Program-made: the position numbers and the translations under genes
Notes under the pieces: model-generated
Databases searched by the model: none
What the model saw: only the letters and a program-made list of their open reading frames with translations
What the model was told of the DNA's origin: nothing
Shown here: piece by piece, positions 42,232-51,050 of the stretch
Position numbering within the stretch: position 1 is the first letter of the stretch
Layout of the letters: the number at the start of each line of letters is the position of its first letter
Source: Sva-07 sp963728195
GTDB taxonomy: Bacteria > Actinomycetota > Acidimicrobiia > Acidimicrobiales > Ilumatobacteraceae
Direction of reading: 5' to 3'
Length of the DNA: 64,000 nt
Assembly (NCBI GenBank): GCA_963728195.1
Contig: CAVSIX010000009.1
Location: 62,001-126,000 of the forward strand

Positions 42232-43950
42232 GTGACGGTGCTGCGAGTGGGGCTCGCTCAACTCAACCCGACCGTGGGCGACCTCGCCGGGAACCTGGCC
42301 CGGATGGTCGACGCCTACGACCGCGCCGAGGCCGCCGGCTGCGACATCGTCGCCTTCCCGGAACTCTCGACGACCGGCTACCCGCCCGAGGACCTCGTGC
42401 TCAAGCCCGGCTTCGTGGTCGACAACATCGCCTCGCTGTCCGAGCTGGCGGCGCACACCGGCCGGTGCGCCGCCGTCGTGGGATTCGTCGACCAGGACCG
42501 CGACCTCTACAACGCCGCCGCGGTGTGTGCGAACGGCGAGATCGTCGGTACGTACCGCAAGCGGCTGCTGCCCAACAGCACGGTGTTCGACGAAGCGCGC
42601 TACTTCACCGCCGGTCACGAATCCGACCCGCTCGAGCTGTTCGTGATCGGTGGCGTCAAGGTCGGCATCTCGATCTGCGAGGACATCTGGAGTCCGTTCG
42701 GCCCGGTCGCCGAACAGGCGGCCGCCGGCGCCGAGGTCAGCATCAACATCAACGCCTCCCCGTTCCACGCCGGCAAGGGCGCCGAGCGTGAGCGCATGTT
42801 GGCGACCCGTGCAGCCGACTCCCACGCGGCGATCGTGTACGTCAATCAGGTCGGGGGCCAGGACGAGCTCGTGTTCGACGGCGGCTCGGTCGTGTTCGAC
42901 CACGAGGGCACGTTGCTGGCACGTGCGCCGCAGTTCGTCGAGGACCTGACGATCGTCGACGTGCCGGTGCCGCCGGTGTACCGCAAACGACTCCTCGATC
43001 CTCGCGGACGCATCACCGTGGCGCTGCTTCCCACCGTCGACGTCACGACCGACCCCGTCGTCCGCGACGACGTCATCGCCGGTTCGATCGCCGCCCCGCT
43101 CGACGCCGACCGCGAGCTCTACGACGCGCTCGTGCTCGGCACCCGCGACTACTGCGTGAAGAACGGCTTCGACGACGTCGTCATCGCCCTCTCGGGCGGG
43201 ATCGACTCCACGATCGTGGCCTGCATCGCCGTCGACGCACTCGGCGCCGACCACGTGCACGGGGTCTCGATGCCGTCGCGCTACTCGAGCGAGCACTCCA
43301 AGAGCGATGCGCAGTTGCTTGCCGAGAACCTCGGGATCGACTTCCGCACGATCTCGATCGAGCCGTCGTTCTCGGCGTTCATCGACATGCTCGGGCCGTC
43401 GTTCGAGGGACGCGAGCCGGGCCTGACCTACGAGAACATCCAGAGCCGGTGCCGAGGTCTGCTGCTGATGGCGTTGTCGAACGAGTTCGGCTGGATGGCA
43501 TTGACCACGGGCAACAAGAGCGAGGTCGCCGTCGGCTACTTCACGATCTACGGCGACTCCGTCGGCGGCTACGGGATCATCAAGGATGTCCTGAAGACGC
43601 GCGTGTACGACCTGTGCCGCTACGTCAACCGTGCGGCGGGCCGCGAGGTGATCCCGGTCGACGTCATCACCAAGCCACCGTCGGCCGAGCTGCGACCCGA
43701 CCAGCGCGACGACCAGAGCCTGCCGCCCTACGAGGTGCTCGATCCGATCCTGCAGCTGTACGTCGAGGACGATCGCACCGCAGGCGAGATCATCGAGATG
43801 GGCCACGACGAGGCGACGGTGCGGCGCATCACGCGGCTGGTCGACATCGCGGAGTACAAGCGCCGCCAGACACCGCCGGGCGTCCGGGTGACGCGCAAGG
43901 CGTTCGGCAAGGACCGCCGCATGCCGATCACCAGCGGCTATCGCGGCTGA
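42232..43950 (+). CDS. nadE: Glutamine-dependent NAD+ synthetase
   Basis: A 572-residue two-domain enzyme. The N-terminal nitrilase-like glutaminase has the Glu-Lys-Cys triad in FPELSTTGYPPEDL, YRKRLLPN and ISICEDIW. The C-terminal ATP pyrophosphatase has the P-loop ALSGGIDSTI near residue 320, TTGNKSEVAVGYFTIYGD and PPSAELRPDQRDDQSLPPY. It makes NAD from deamido-NAD using glutamine ammonia. Domains and length are normal. Confidence 0.95.
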   Translation: MTVLRVGLAQLNPTVGDLAGNLARMVDAYDRAEAAGCDIVAFPELSTTGYPPEDLVLKPGFVVDNIASLSELAAHTGRCAAVVGFVDQDRDLYNAAAVCANGEIVGTYRKRLLPNSTVFDEARYFTAGHESDPLELFVIGGVKVGISICEDIWSPFGPVAEQAAAGAEVSININASPFHAGKGAERERMLATRAADSHAAIVYVNQVGGQDELVFDGGSVVFDHEGTLLARAPQFVEDLTIVDVPVPPVYRKRLLDPRGRITVALLPTVDVTTDPVVRDDVIAGSIAAPLDADRELYDALVLGTRDYCVKNGFDDVVIALSGGIDSTIVACIAVDALGADHVHGVSMPSRYSSEHSKSDAQLLAENLGIDFRTISIEPSFSAFIDMLGPSFEGREPGLTYENIQSRCRGLLLMALSNEFGWMALTTGNKSEVAVGYFTIYGDSVGGYGIIKDVLKTRVYDLCRYVNRAAGREVIPVDVITKPPSAELRPDQRDDQSLPPYEVLDPILQLYVEDDRTAGEIIEMGHDEATVRRITRLVDIAEYKRRQTPPGVRVTRKAFGKDRRMPITSGYRG

Positions 43951-43958
43951 GGAGATCC

Positions 43959-44405
43959 GTGTCGCCCGCCCACGCCGAGATCCACCGCACCGTCCGAGAC
44001 CGCCTCGACGACAACGACCAGCGCTACACGTCCGGACGTCGCGCCGTCGTCGACGCCCTCGCCTCGGCCGACGGTCCCGTGACGCTGCCGGAGCTGATGG
44101 AGCGCGCACCGGCGCTCGCGCAGAGCTCCGCATACCGCAACCTCGCCGTGATGGAGCAGGCCGGCGTCGTGCGCCGGCTCGTGCACACGTCGGACCATGC
44201 GCGCTACGAGCTGGCCGAGGACCTCACCGAGCATCATCACCACCTGATCTGCGAGCTCTGCGGCGCGGTGCGCGACGTCACACTCACGCCGGCGCTCGAA
44301 CGCCAGCTCGACTCGGCGTTCGATGCGCTGTCGGGCGCCGAGGGCTTCGAGGCGACGCATCACACGATCGACCTCTACGGCTACTGTGCCGACTGCCGCT
44401 CGTGA
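43959..44405 (+). CDS. zur: FUR-family regulator, probable zinc regulator Zur
   Basis: A 148-residue FUR protein. The DNA-binding winged helix (TSGRRAVVDALASADGPVTL, QSSAYRNLAVMEQAGVV) is followed by the metal domain with HHHHLICELCGAVRDV and a last CADC, giving the structural Cys4 zinc site. Convergent znuB-znuA, divergent znuC and a Zur-type box nearby make zinc the likely signal. GTG start with GGAG six bases before it, 8 nt after nadE. Confidence 0.82.
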   Translation: MSPAHAEIHRTVRDRLDDNDQRYTSGRRAVVDALASADGPVTLPELMERAPALAQSSAYRNLAVMEQAGVVRRLVHTSDHARYELAEDLTEHHHHLICELCGAVRDVTLTPALERQLDSAFDALSGAEGFEATHHTIDLYGYCADCRS

Positions 44406-44421
44406 ACACCTCGATCACACA

Positions 44422-44475
44422 CCGAAAAATGCCTGGATCGTCGCGCTGAGCGCGACACCAGCGGCATTTTTCGGG
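44422..44475. repeat. 55-nt hairpin element, copy 2 (inverted relative to copy 1)
   Basis: Outer arms CCGAAAAATGCC (44422-44433) and complement (44463-44474) with the nested stem at 44440-44456. The nested core GTCGCGCTGAGCGCGAC is the exact reverse complement of the core in copy 1 at 17648-17664, so the element is flipped. It fills the gap between convergent zur and znuB and probably terminates both. Confidence 0.75.
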
Positions 44476-44493
44476 ATCATTCTGAGGTGAGGA

Positions 44494-45366
44494 TCAGGCG
44501 GGCACGAGGGAGCGTCGTCGGACGAGCGTGCGGCGTGCGACCGAGCCGGCGAGGACGACGAAGAAGATGATCACCGACGTCAGTGCCATCGTCGCACCTG
44601 CGGCGGTGGCGTGGTGGTAGCTGACGAGGATGCCGATCACGGTGGCGAGTGAACCCAGCGCCACCGAGACCACCATGATCATCGGGACGCGTCGCACCAG
44701 CAGCGTCGCTGCGGCCGGCGGCGCGATCAGGAATGCGAACACCAGCAGGTTCCCCACCGACCGGAACGACGTCACGATCGAGATGGCGAGCAAGGCCAGG
44801 AGTGCCGCCTGGGCGAGACCCGGTCGTAGTCCGAGCATCGAGGCCAGCGACACGTCGAACGTCATCACGAGGAATGATCGGTACAGCACGACGACGCCGA
44901 CGAGTGCGATCAGCGCAGCGATCGCCTGGCGGATCACGTCGGAGCTGTCGAGCCCGGTGATCGAACCGAACAGGAAACGGTTGAGGTCGCCCGTGTACGA
45001 GGCGCGTTGCGTCGACATGATCACGACGGCGAGCGCCAGGAAACCGACGAACAGCACACCGATCGACGTGTCGTCCGGCAGTGGCGAATGCCGGCGGATC
45101 AGCGCGATGCCCGCAACCATCGCTCCGGCTGCGACCAGCGCTCCGAGCGAGGTGTCGACGCCGATGATGAATGCGATCGCGATGCCGGGCAGGACGCCGT
45201 GGGCGAGAGCGTCGCCCAGGAAGCTCATCCCGCGCAGCACCACCCACGTCCCGACGAGCGACGTGGTGACCACGGTCAGCAGGCCGGCGAGCAGCGCGTC
45301 GCGCATCAGCTCGGAGTTCGTGAACGGTGCGATCCACCACCCCCACGGATCACTCAGGAATTCCAT
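44494..45366 (-). CDS. znuB: Zinc/manganese ABC transporter permease
   Basis: A 290-residue polytopic permease of the ABC-3 family with about eight helices. Family stretches are WVVLRGMSFLGDALAHGVLPG, GVLFVGFLALAVV, SMLGLRPGLAQAALLALLA and FAFLIAPPAAATLL. It forms the channel for metal brought by ZnuA and driven by ZnuC. It starts 4 nt after znuA on the same strand. Confidence 0.9.
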   Translation of the reverse strand: MEFLSDPWGWWIAPFTNSELMRDALLAGLLTVVTTSLVGTWVVLRGMSFLGDALAHGVLPGIAIAFIIGVDTSLGALVAAGAMVAGIALIRRHSPLPDDTSIGVLFVGFLALAVVIMSTQRASYTGDLNRFLFGSITGLDSSDVIRQAIAALIALVGVVVLYRSFLVMTFDVSLASMLGLRPGLAQAALLALLAISIVTSFRSVGNLLVFAFLIAPPAAATLLVRRVPMIMVVSVALGSLATVIGILVSYHHATAAGATMALTSVIIFFVVLAGSVARRTLVRRRSLVPA

Positions 45367-45370
45367 CGGT

Positions 45371-46372
45371 TCAGCTTGCCCCGTTACCGGCGAGTGCGGC
45401 GACGATCGTCTCGACGTTCTGGCGCAGCCATCCGACGTACGTCGCCGCCTCGCTGCCGGGTTCGCCGAGGGTCCCGATCAGCAGGCTGACGACCTCGACA
45501 TCACCGATCCGATCGGCGAGCGCATCGGCGTCGGCCGATGAGCTCTGCGTCTCCGCGAAGATCGCGGGCACCCCGGTCGCCTCGATCTCTGCGGCGAGGG
45601 CGTCGAGCTCGGCAGGGCTCGTCGCCGCGAGGGAGCTGGACGACGGGATGACGCTGCCCAGCACCTCGAAGCCGTACCGGTCGGCGAAGTACCCGAGCGA
45701 GTCGTGGTTCGTGACGAGGATCCGCTGATCGGTCGGCAGCGGTGCGACCAGCGTGTCGATCTCCCCGTCGAGCGCATCCAGTTCGTCGACGTACTGCTCG
45801 ACGCAGGCGTCGAGCGCCGCTGGGTCGACGCCGCGGGCCGCCAGTGCCTCGGCGATCAACGGCACCGCGGCGGCGACACGGGTGGGATCCCACCACACGT
45901 GCGGGTCCTCGCCGCCATGCTCGTCGCCCCCGTCGTCGTGCTCGTCGTCCTGGTGCTCGTCGTCGTGCGACCCGTCGCTGGTGGCGATCGGGTCGAGTTG
46001 CTCGCCGACGCGCAGGACGGCGACACCGCTGGACTCGACGGCGTCGATGGTGTCGGCCAGGGACTCCTCGAGGAGGAGTCCGTTCGCAATGACGAGATCG
46101 GCGTTGTCCATCCGCTCGCGATCGCTCAGCGATGGCTCGAACGAGTGGGGATCGCCGCCGAGGGGGATGATCGTCCCGACGCGGGCGAGACCGTCACAGC
46201 CCACGTTGGCGGCGATGTCGGCCCAGATGCTCGTGGTCGCCAAGACCGTGACCGCATCCGCCGCAGCAGGGCTGTCGGTGCCGGGGCCCAGGTCGTCGGA
46301 CCCGCATGCTGCGAGCAGGAGCGCTCCGACGGCGACGGCGACGAGGTGGGAGTGGGCACGCGCGACGGACAT
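45371..46372 (-). CDS. znuA: Zinc ABC transporter substrate-binding lipoprotein
   Basis: A 333-residue cluster A-I binding protein. Signal peptide with lipobox LLAAC; then VTVLATTSIWADIAANVGC, the metal His in PLGGDPHSFEPS, a His/Asp/Glu-rich loop at about residues 134-155 ending in DPHVWWDP, the third His in VTNHDSLGYFA, and a late Glu in IFAETQSSSADA. The charged loop is typical of zinc rather than manganese binding. TAGAGT lies 8 nt before the ATG, next to a Zur box. Confidence 0.9.
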   Translation of the reverse strand: MSVARAHSHLVAVAVGALLLAACGSDDLGPGTDSPAAADAVTVLATTSIWADIAANVGCDGLARVGTIIPLGGDPHSFEPSLSDRERMDNADLVIANGLLLEESLADTIDAVESSGVAVLRVGEQLDPIATSDGSHDDEHQDDEHDDGGDEHGGEDPHVWWDPTRVAAAVPLIAEALAARGVDPAALDACVEQYVDELDALDGEIDTLVAPLPTDQRILVTNHDSLGYFADRYGFEVLGSVIPSSSSLAATSPAELDALAAEIEATGVPAIFAETQSSSADADALADRIGDVEVVSLLIGTLGEPGSEAATYVGWLRQNVETIVAALAGNGAS

Positions 46373-46380
46373 GAGCGGGA

Positions 46381-46386
46381 ACTCTA
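46381..46386 (-). promoter_or_regulatory. -10 element TAGAGT of leaderless znuA
   Basis: On the minus strand TAGAGT is followed by 8 nt and ATG 46372. The Zur box starts 2 bp behind it. Confidence 0.5.
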
Positions 46387-46387
46387 C

Positions 46388-46402
46388 TGAGAATGACTCT
46401 CA
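46388..46402. promoter_or_regulatory. Zur box between znuA and znuC
   Basis: TGAGAATGACTCTCA is an imperfect palindrome that matches the actinobacterial Zur consensus TGAAAATGATTTTCA at 12 of 15 positions. It lies next to the znuA -10 and in the spacer/-35 zone of znuC, so zinc-loaded Zur could shut both. Confidence 0.75.
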
Positions 46403-46414
46403 TTCCAAACGCGG

Positions 46415-46420
46415 TATCGT
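46415..46420 (+). promoter_or_regulatory. -10 element TATCGT of leaderless znuC
   Basis: TATCGT is followed by 7 nt and GTG 46428. Confidence 0.55.
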
Positions 46421-46427
46421 CGCCGAC

Positions 46428-47288
46428 GTGAGCCCCGAAGACACGGTCGCCAGCCTCACTGCGGTGTCGGTCAGGTATGCCGACGTGGTGGCGCTGGACA
46501 CGACCACGACCAGTTTCGAGCGAGGATCGTCGACCGCTCTCGTCGGTGCGAACGGCAGCGGCAAGAGCACGGTCCTGCGCCTGTTGGCCGGGCTGCTCGC
46601 CCCGACGACCGGGATGGTGGAGCGGGCGCCGGGCGTCGAAGCGGCGTTCATCGCCCAACAGCACGAACATCACGACTGGATGCCGCTGCCGGTCGACGAG
46701 GTCATCCGCATGGGGTGCTATCGCACGCGTGGGCTCCTCGGACGCATCACCCGCGACGACCGCGCCGAGGTCCGCTCCGTCGCCGAGCGCCTCGACGTGA
46801 CCGACCTGCTGAGGCGACCCTTCAGCGAGCTGTCGGGCGGCCAACGCCAGCGGGTGCTCGTCGCCCAGGCACTGATCGGGTCGCCGCGCCTGCTGCTGCT
46901 CGACGAGCCGATCACCGGCCTCGATCTGCCGAGCCAGGAGACGATCCTGTCGATCATCGACGCCGAGGTCGCGAGCGGTGCGACCGTCGTGTTCTCGACG
47001 CACCATCTCGAAGAGGCCAAACGGGCGCAGCGGGTGATGCTGCTCGCGGGCTGTCTGATCGCCGACGGTGCGCCGGACGAGGTGCTGCTGCCCGAACACC
47101 TCGCCACCGCCTTCGGGGGCCGTCTGCTCAGAATCGGCGGTGAGGCGCTGCTCGTCGACGACCACGGCCACGGCCACAGCCACGACGTGGGCGACGATCA
47201 CAGCCACGACGACGTCGGCCACCGCCACCTGCATCAACCCGAGCACGCAGCCGAACACCGCACCGCATCGGATGGCGAACCGCGCTGA
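46428..47288 (+). CDS. znuC: Zinc ABC transporter ATPase with His-rich tail
   Basis: A 286-residue ABC ATPase. Walker A is VGANGSGKSTVL near residue 40, the signature LSGGQRQRVLVAQAL near 140, Walker B LLLLDEPITGLD and switch His in VVFSTHHLEEA. After the normal end (about residue 242) comes a 45-residue extension dense in His and Asp, for example HGHGHSHDVGDDHSHDD. This tail could bind zinc in the cytoplasm and sense or buffer it. The gene is divergent from znuA-znuB rather than in line with them. Confidence 0.9.
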   Translation: MSPEDTVASLTAVSVRYADVVALDTTTTSFERGSSTALVGANGSGKSTVLRLLAGLLAPTTGMVERAPGVEAAFIAQQHEHHDWMPLPVDEVIRMGCYRTRGLLGRITRDDRAEVRSVAERLDVTDLLRRPFSELSGGQRQRVLVAQALIGSPRLLLLDEPITGLDLPSQETILSIIDAEVASGATVVFSTHHLEEAKRAQRVMLLAGCLIADGAPDEVLLPEHLATAFGGRLLRIGGEALLVDDHGHGHSHDVGDDHSHDDVGHRHLHQPEHAAEHRTASDGEPR

Positions 47289-47316
47289 TCCTCGGCTCGT
47301 CGATCAGACTGGGCCG

Positions 47317-48519
47317 ATGGGAGCCGGTCACGCACACGGGTTCGACGATGGTCACGACCTCGACGAGCAGGTCCGTCCCGAGATCCGACTGGCGATGTGG
47401 ATCGCCGTCGGCGTCTGTGCGTTGTCGGTGCTGGTCGGCCTCGTCGTGCTCTGGCCCGGCGGCGGGAGTGGTCAGGTCGTCGACCCCATGGGCCTCGATG
47501 GCGAGCCGGTGAAGGCCAACGTCCAGTCGGTCGACGAAGTGCCCTGTTCGTTCGATCCGCTCCTCGCGTGCAAGCGCGCCGACGTCGTCGTGGGCAGCGG
47601 TGACCGTTTCGTCATCGAGCAGCCGCTCGACTCGACCATCTCGGCCGGTGACGGCATCCTGATCGATCTCGTCGATCTCGGCGATGGGGCGCAGCAGGCG
47701 GTGTTCTACGACTTCCAGCGCAGCACGCCGATGTTGCTGCTGGTCATCCTGTTCGTCGCTTCGATCGTCGTACTGGGTCGCTGGCGAGGCGTCGGGGCCC
47801 TCGCCGGCCTGGCGATGAGCCTCGTCGTGATCGTGGTGTTCGCCCTGCCGGCGCTCCTCGACGGTTCGAACTCGGTGGCGGTTGCGCTCGTCACCGCCGG
47901 GGCGATCGCGTTCGTGGCGCTCTTCCTCGCACACGGCCGCGGCCTCGCGACGGCGGTGGCCTTGCTGTCGACGTTCGCCAGCCTTGCGCTCACCGGCGTC
48001 CTCGCCTGGGTCTTCCTCACCGCGTCGAAGTTCACCGGGTTCGGCGACGAGAGCGTCGGATTCCTGGATGCGATGGGCTCGCAGGTCGACCCCCGAGGGT
48101 TGCTGTTGGCCGGCGTCGTGATCGGTTCGCTCGGCGTGCTCGACGACGTCACGGTGACCCAGGTGTCGGCGGTGTGGGAGTTGAAGCGGGCCGCTGCGGA
48201 CGCCGGATTCGGTGAGTTGTACGGCCGGGCCCTTCGGATCGGCCGCGACCACATCTCCTCGACGGTCAACACGCTGTTCCTCGCCTACGCCGGCGCATCG
48301 TTGCCGTTGCTGCTGCTCTTCAGCGAAGCCGGTCAGGGCCTCGGATCGGTGGCCACGCGCGAGGTGGTCGCCGTGGAGATCGTTCGGGCGCTGGTCGGCT
48401 CGATCGGCCTCGTCGCCTCGGTACCGATCAGCACGGCGTTGGCTGCGAAGGTGTTGGCATCGACGCACACCGACGACCTCCGACCGATCCCGGCACCGCA
48501 GGAGCAAGCGACCCCGTGA
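47317..48519 (+). CDS. YibE/F family membrane protein
   Basis: A 400-residue polytopic protein. The N-terminus MGAGHAHGFDDGHDLDEQ is His/Asp-rich and is followed by one helix, a small extracytoplasmic domain (VPCSFDPLLACKRADVVV, two Cys), and seven or eight helices. GVLDDVTVTQVSAVWELKRA and HISSTVNTLFLAYAGASLPLLLLF are conserved in YibE/F proteins. Function is not established. Position right after znuC and the His-rich tail point to metal handling, which is inference. Confidence 0.8.
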   Translation: MGAGHAHGFDDGHDLDEQVRPEIRLAMWIAVGVCALSVLVGLVVLWPGGGSGQVVDPMGLDGEPVKANVQSVDEVPCSFDPLLACKRADVVVGSGDRFVIEQPLDSTISAGDGILIDLVDLGDGAQQAVFYDFQRSTPMLLLVILFVASIVVLGRWRGVGALAGLAMSLVVIVVFALPALLDGSNSVAVALVTAGAIAFVALFLAHGRGLATAVALLSTFASLALTGVLAWVFLTASKFTGFGDESVGFLDAMGSQVDPRGLLLAGVVIGSLGVLDDVTVTQVSAVWELKRAAADAGFGELYGRALRIGRDHISSTVNTLFLAYAGASLPLLLLFSEAGQGLGSVATREVVAVEIVRALVGSIGLVASVPISTALAAKVLASTHTDDLRPIPAPQEQATP

Positions 48520-49238
48520 TCGAACTCGACGACTCGCTGCGGAGCACGATCACCGCCAACCTCGACCGCCACGACCGCCTCGAGCTGCCGCTCGAGGGCC
48601 GCCGGCACGCAGCGGTCGCGATCCTGCTCGTCGATTCGGTGGCCGGCTCCGACCGCACCGACCCGTTCGGCGCCACGGCCGACGATCTGGCGGTGATCCC
48701 GTCGGACGTGTCGGACCTCGACGGCCGCATGGCCGACGTCGCAGGCGGTGCCTCGTTCGTGTTGTGTCGACGCAGCGCCGGGCTCAACCGGCATGCGTCG
48801 CAGTGGGCGCTGCCCGGCGGCCGGCTCGACGCCGGCGAGAGCGCCGTCGATGCAGCGTTGCGCGAGACCGACGAGGAGATCGGTGTCCATCTCGGACCCG
48901 ATGCCGTGCTCGGCCTGCTCGACGACTACGCGACCCGGTCGGGCTACGTGATCACGCCGGTCGTCGTGTGGGGTGGCGCCGGCGTCGAGATCGTTCCGCA
49001 CCCGGGCGAGGTACTCGCGGCCTACCGCATCGGGTTGCACCAGCTCACCCGGGCCGACTCGCCGAGGTTCGTCACCATCCCCGAGAGCGACCGTCCGGTC
49101 GTGCAGGTGCCGCTCGGTGGCGACCTGATCCATGCGCCCACGGGTGCGCTGCTCGTGCAGTTCCGCTGGGTCGGCTTGGACGGGCGCATCAACGAGCGCG
49201 TCCACGACTTCGAGCAGCCCGTGTTCGCCTGGGGCTGA
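48516..49238 (+). CDS. Nudix hydrolase, NUDT7/CoA-pyrophosphatase-like
   Basis: A 240-residue protein with a complete Nudix box: GGRLDAGESAVDAALRETDEEIG near residues 105-130. The LPLEGRRHAAVAILLV start and SQWALPGGRLD are like CoA diphosphatases. GTG start overlaps the YibE/F stop by 4 bp. Substrate is probably a CoA derivative or another nucleoside diphosphate compound. The C-terminal FRWVGLDGRINERVHDFEQPVFAWG-like end is seen in many actinobacterial homologues. Confidence 0.8.
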   Translation: MIELDDSLRSTITANLDRHDRLELPLEGRRHAAVAILLVDSVAGSDRTDPFGATADDLAVIPSDVSDLDGRMADVAGGASFVLCRRSAGLNRHASQWALPGGRLDAGESAVDAALRETDEEIGVHLGPDAVLGLLDDYATRSGYVITPVVVWGGAGVEIVPHPGEVLAAYRIGLHQLTRADSPRFVTIPESDRPVVQVPLGGDLIHAPTGALLVQFRWVGLDGRINERVHDFEQPVFAWG

Positions 49239-49287
49239 CGTCTCTGCGCGGGCCCGGGAGGGCAGCGCTCGTCGGCCACATCCCGGG

Positions 49288-49334
49288 TTCGTGTGAGCGA
49301 TCATTGCGACTGCGACGATGTGTGCTCACACGAA
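49288..49334. terminator. inverted repeat between convergent genes
   Basis: TTCGTGTGAGC (49288-49298) and GCTCACACGAA (49324-49334) are exact complements with a 25-nt loop, in the 128-bp gap between the Nudix gene and dut. No other feature is seen in this gap. Confidence 0.5.
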
Positions 49335-49366
49335 TCGAGAGACCGTCCCGCGGTGATCGCGTGGGG

Positions 49367-49804
49367 TCAGCGACCGGAGTGGCCGAATCCGCCGCCCCGA
49401 TCGACCCCGTCGAGGGAATCGACGACCTGCCAAGCCACGGACTCGACCCGCTGGATGACGAGCTGGGCGATGCGGTCGCCGCGCTCCACGGCGTAGTCGG
49501 CGTCGGGATCGGTGTTGATCAGCACGACCTTGATCTCGCCCCGGTAGGCAGCGTCGATCAGGCCAGGTCCGTTGACGACGCTGATCCCGTGCTTGACGGC
49601 CATCCCGCTGCGCGGCAGCACGAACCCGCCGTGGCCCATCGGGATCGCAATCGAGATGCCCGTCGGCACCAGCGCCCGCCCACCGCCGGCGGCGAGCGTG
49701 GCGGCCTCACGGGCGTACAGGTCCAAGCCGGCGTCGCCGTCGTGGGCGTACTCGGGAAGCGGAAGGTCGGCGTCGAGCTGGACGATCGGGACGGGAAGGC
49801 TCAC
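49367..49804 (-). CDS. dut: Deoxyuridine 5'-triphosphate nucleotidohydrolase
   Basis: A 145-residue trimeric dUTPase. Motifs 1-5 are visible: AGLDLYA, PRSG (RSGMAVKHG), GLIDAAYRGEIKV, RGDRIAQLVI and the C-terminal GGGFGHSG that closes the active site. It removes dUTP and makes dUMP. GTG 49804 is chosen because TAGCCT (49818-49813) lies 8 nt upstream on the minus strand; the in-frame ATG at 49861 lies within a 12-bp tandem repeat. Confidence 0.95.
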   Translation of the reverse strand: MSLPVPIVQLDADLPLPEYAHDGDAGLDLYAREAATLAAGGGRALVPTGISIAIPMGHGGFVLPRSGMAVKHGISVVNGPGLIDAAYRGEIKVVLINTDPDADYAVERGDRIAQLVIQRVESVAWQVVDSLDGVDRGGGFGHSGR

Positions 49805-49812
49805 GCCCGCCG

Positions 49813-49818
49813 AGGCTA
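49813..49818 (-). promoter_or_regulatory. -10 element TAGCCT of leaderless dut
   Basis: On the minus strand TAGCCT is followed by 8 nt and GTG 49804. Confidence 0.5.
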
Positions 49819-49832
49819 AACCGTCGCTCCCC

Positions 49833-49863
49833 GTCACGGCACACGTCACGGCACACGTCACGG
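49833..49863. repeat. 12-bp tandem repeat, 2.6 copies
   Basis: The unit GTCACGGCACAC is repeated head to tail upstream of dut, in the 118-bp gap to the DUF2817 gene. Confidence 0.7.
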
Positions 49864-49922
49864 GGCGCTGTCGTCGCTCGGTGCAGTCGACACGCCGATC
49901 GGCGACATGGGAATCTCTCAGG

Positions 49923-51020
49923 ATGCGTCCCGACCGGCTCCCGCTGACGTACGACGAATGCCGCGACCGCTTCCGCTGGACGTGCGACCTCGCCGGCGTA
50001 CCGTGGACGGCTCACCCGATCACGGCGCGGGGCCCGCACGGCCAACTGCTGACGATCGACGAGGCGTCGTTCGGCGCCGACAACCCTCGTCGCGCACTGG
50101 TGATCCTGGCCGGGGTCCACGGCGACGAGGGGTTCTCGTCGTCGACGCTGGTCTGCGACGCCGTTGACCGCTGGGTGACGGCGGGCGACGACCCGACGCT
50201 CGCCGGCGACGCCGCCGTCGTGATCATCCACGGCGTGAACCCGTGGGGAATGGCCTACTGGCGCCGCCAGAACGAGTCGAACGTCGACCTCAACCGCAAC
50301 TGGGGCCGCGACGAGCGTGCCGAGCTGGCGGACAACGTCGGCTACGTCGCACTTCATCCGGTGCTGGTGCCCCACGGTGCATCGCCGCCCACTGCGCAGT
50401 CGCTGTTCGACGTCACGCAGGCACTGGTCGACGAACACGGCCTTGCATGGGTCAAGGCGGCGGTGAGTTCGGGCCAGTTCAGCCATCCGGACGGGTTGTA
50501 CTTCGGCGGCGACCGCACAGAGGAGTCCAACCTGGTGCTCGCCGGGATCGTGGGGACGCGATGTGCGGGTGCCGAAGAGGTGCTCGTCGTCGACCTGCAC
50601 ACCGGCCACGGCGAGTACGGCTCGTACACCTTGCTCGCTCCCGTCGACCGGAACGATCCCGTCGATCGATGGTTGCGCGACGTGTTCGACGGCGACCGCA
50701 TCGAATGCACGTCGGCGACCGGTGCGACGACAGGACCCAAACTCGGCCAGATCGCCACCGGTCTCGCCTCCGTCGTGCCCGGGGCGACGTGGCGGACGGT
50801 GACGATGGAGCTCGGCACGATCTCCGACACCCGGATGATCGTCAACGAACGAGCCGAGCACTGGGTGCACTTCCACGGTGACCGTTCGCTCGCCGAGCAC
50901 GCCCGCATCGTGTGGGACCATCGATGTGGCTCGACACCCGATGATGCCGAGTGGGAGCGCCTCGCGCGCCGTCACGGCGTCGAGGTCCTCGACGCAGCCC
51001 ACACCACCGTTGCCGACTAG
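49923..51020 (+). CDS. DUF2817 (M14-like) carboxypeptidase family protein
   Basis: A 365-residue soluble protein. The zinc-site pattern of M14-type peptidases is seen: LAGVHGDEGFSSS (His and Glu), VDLNRNWGRDE (Asn-Arg for the substrate carboxylate), VVDLHTGHGEYG (third ligand His) and TMELGTI (catalytic Glu). The DUF2817 group has this order. It probably cleaves a peptide or N-acyl amino acid in the cytoplasm. ATG 49923 has no clear ribosome site; GAATCT lies 6 nt upstream. Confidence 0.78.
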   Translation: MRPDRLPLTYDECRDRFRWTCDLAGVPWTAHPITARGPHGQLLTIDEASFGADNPRRALVILAGVHGDEGFSSSTLVCDAVDRWVTAGDDPTLAGDAAVVIIHGVNPWGMAYWRRQNESNVDLNRNWGRDERAELADNVGYVALHPVLVPHGASPPTAQSLFDVTQALVDEHGLAWVKAAVSSGQFSHPDGLYFGGDRTEESNLVLAGIVGTRCAGAEEVLVVDLHTGHGEYGSYTLLAPVDRNDPVDRWLRDVFDGDRIECTSATGATTGPKLGQIATGLASVVPGATWRTVTMELGTISDTRMIVNERAEHWVHFHGDRSLAEHARIVWDHRCGSTPDDAEWERLARRHGVEVLDAAHTTVAD

Positions 51021-51050
51021 TGTCATCGCACCGCGACGAAGGAGATCTCG

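Noticed and set aside
49833..49863. CRISPR-like or VNTR array upstream of dut
   Set aside because: Only 2.6 copies of a 12-bp unit with no spacers; a simple tandem duplication.
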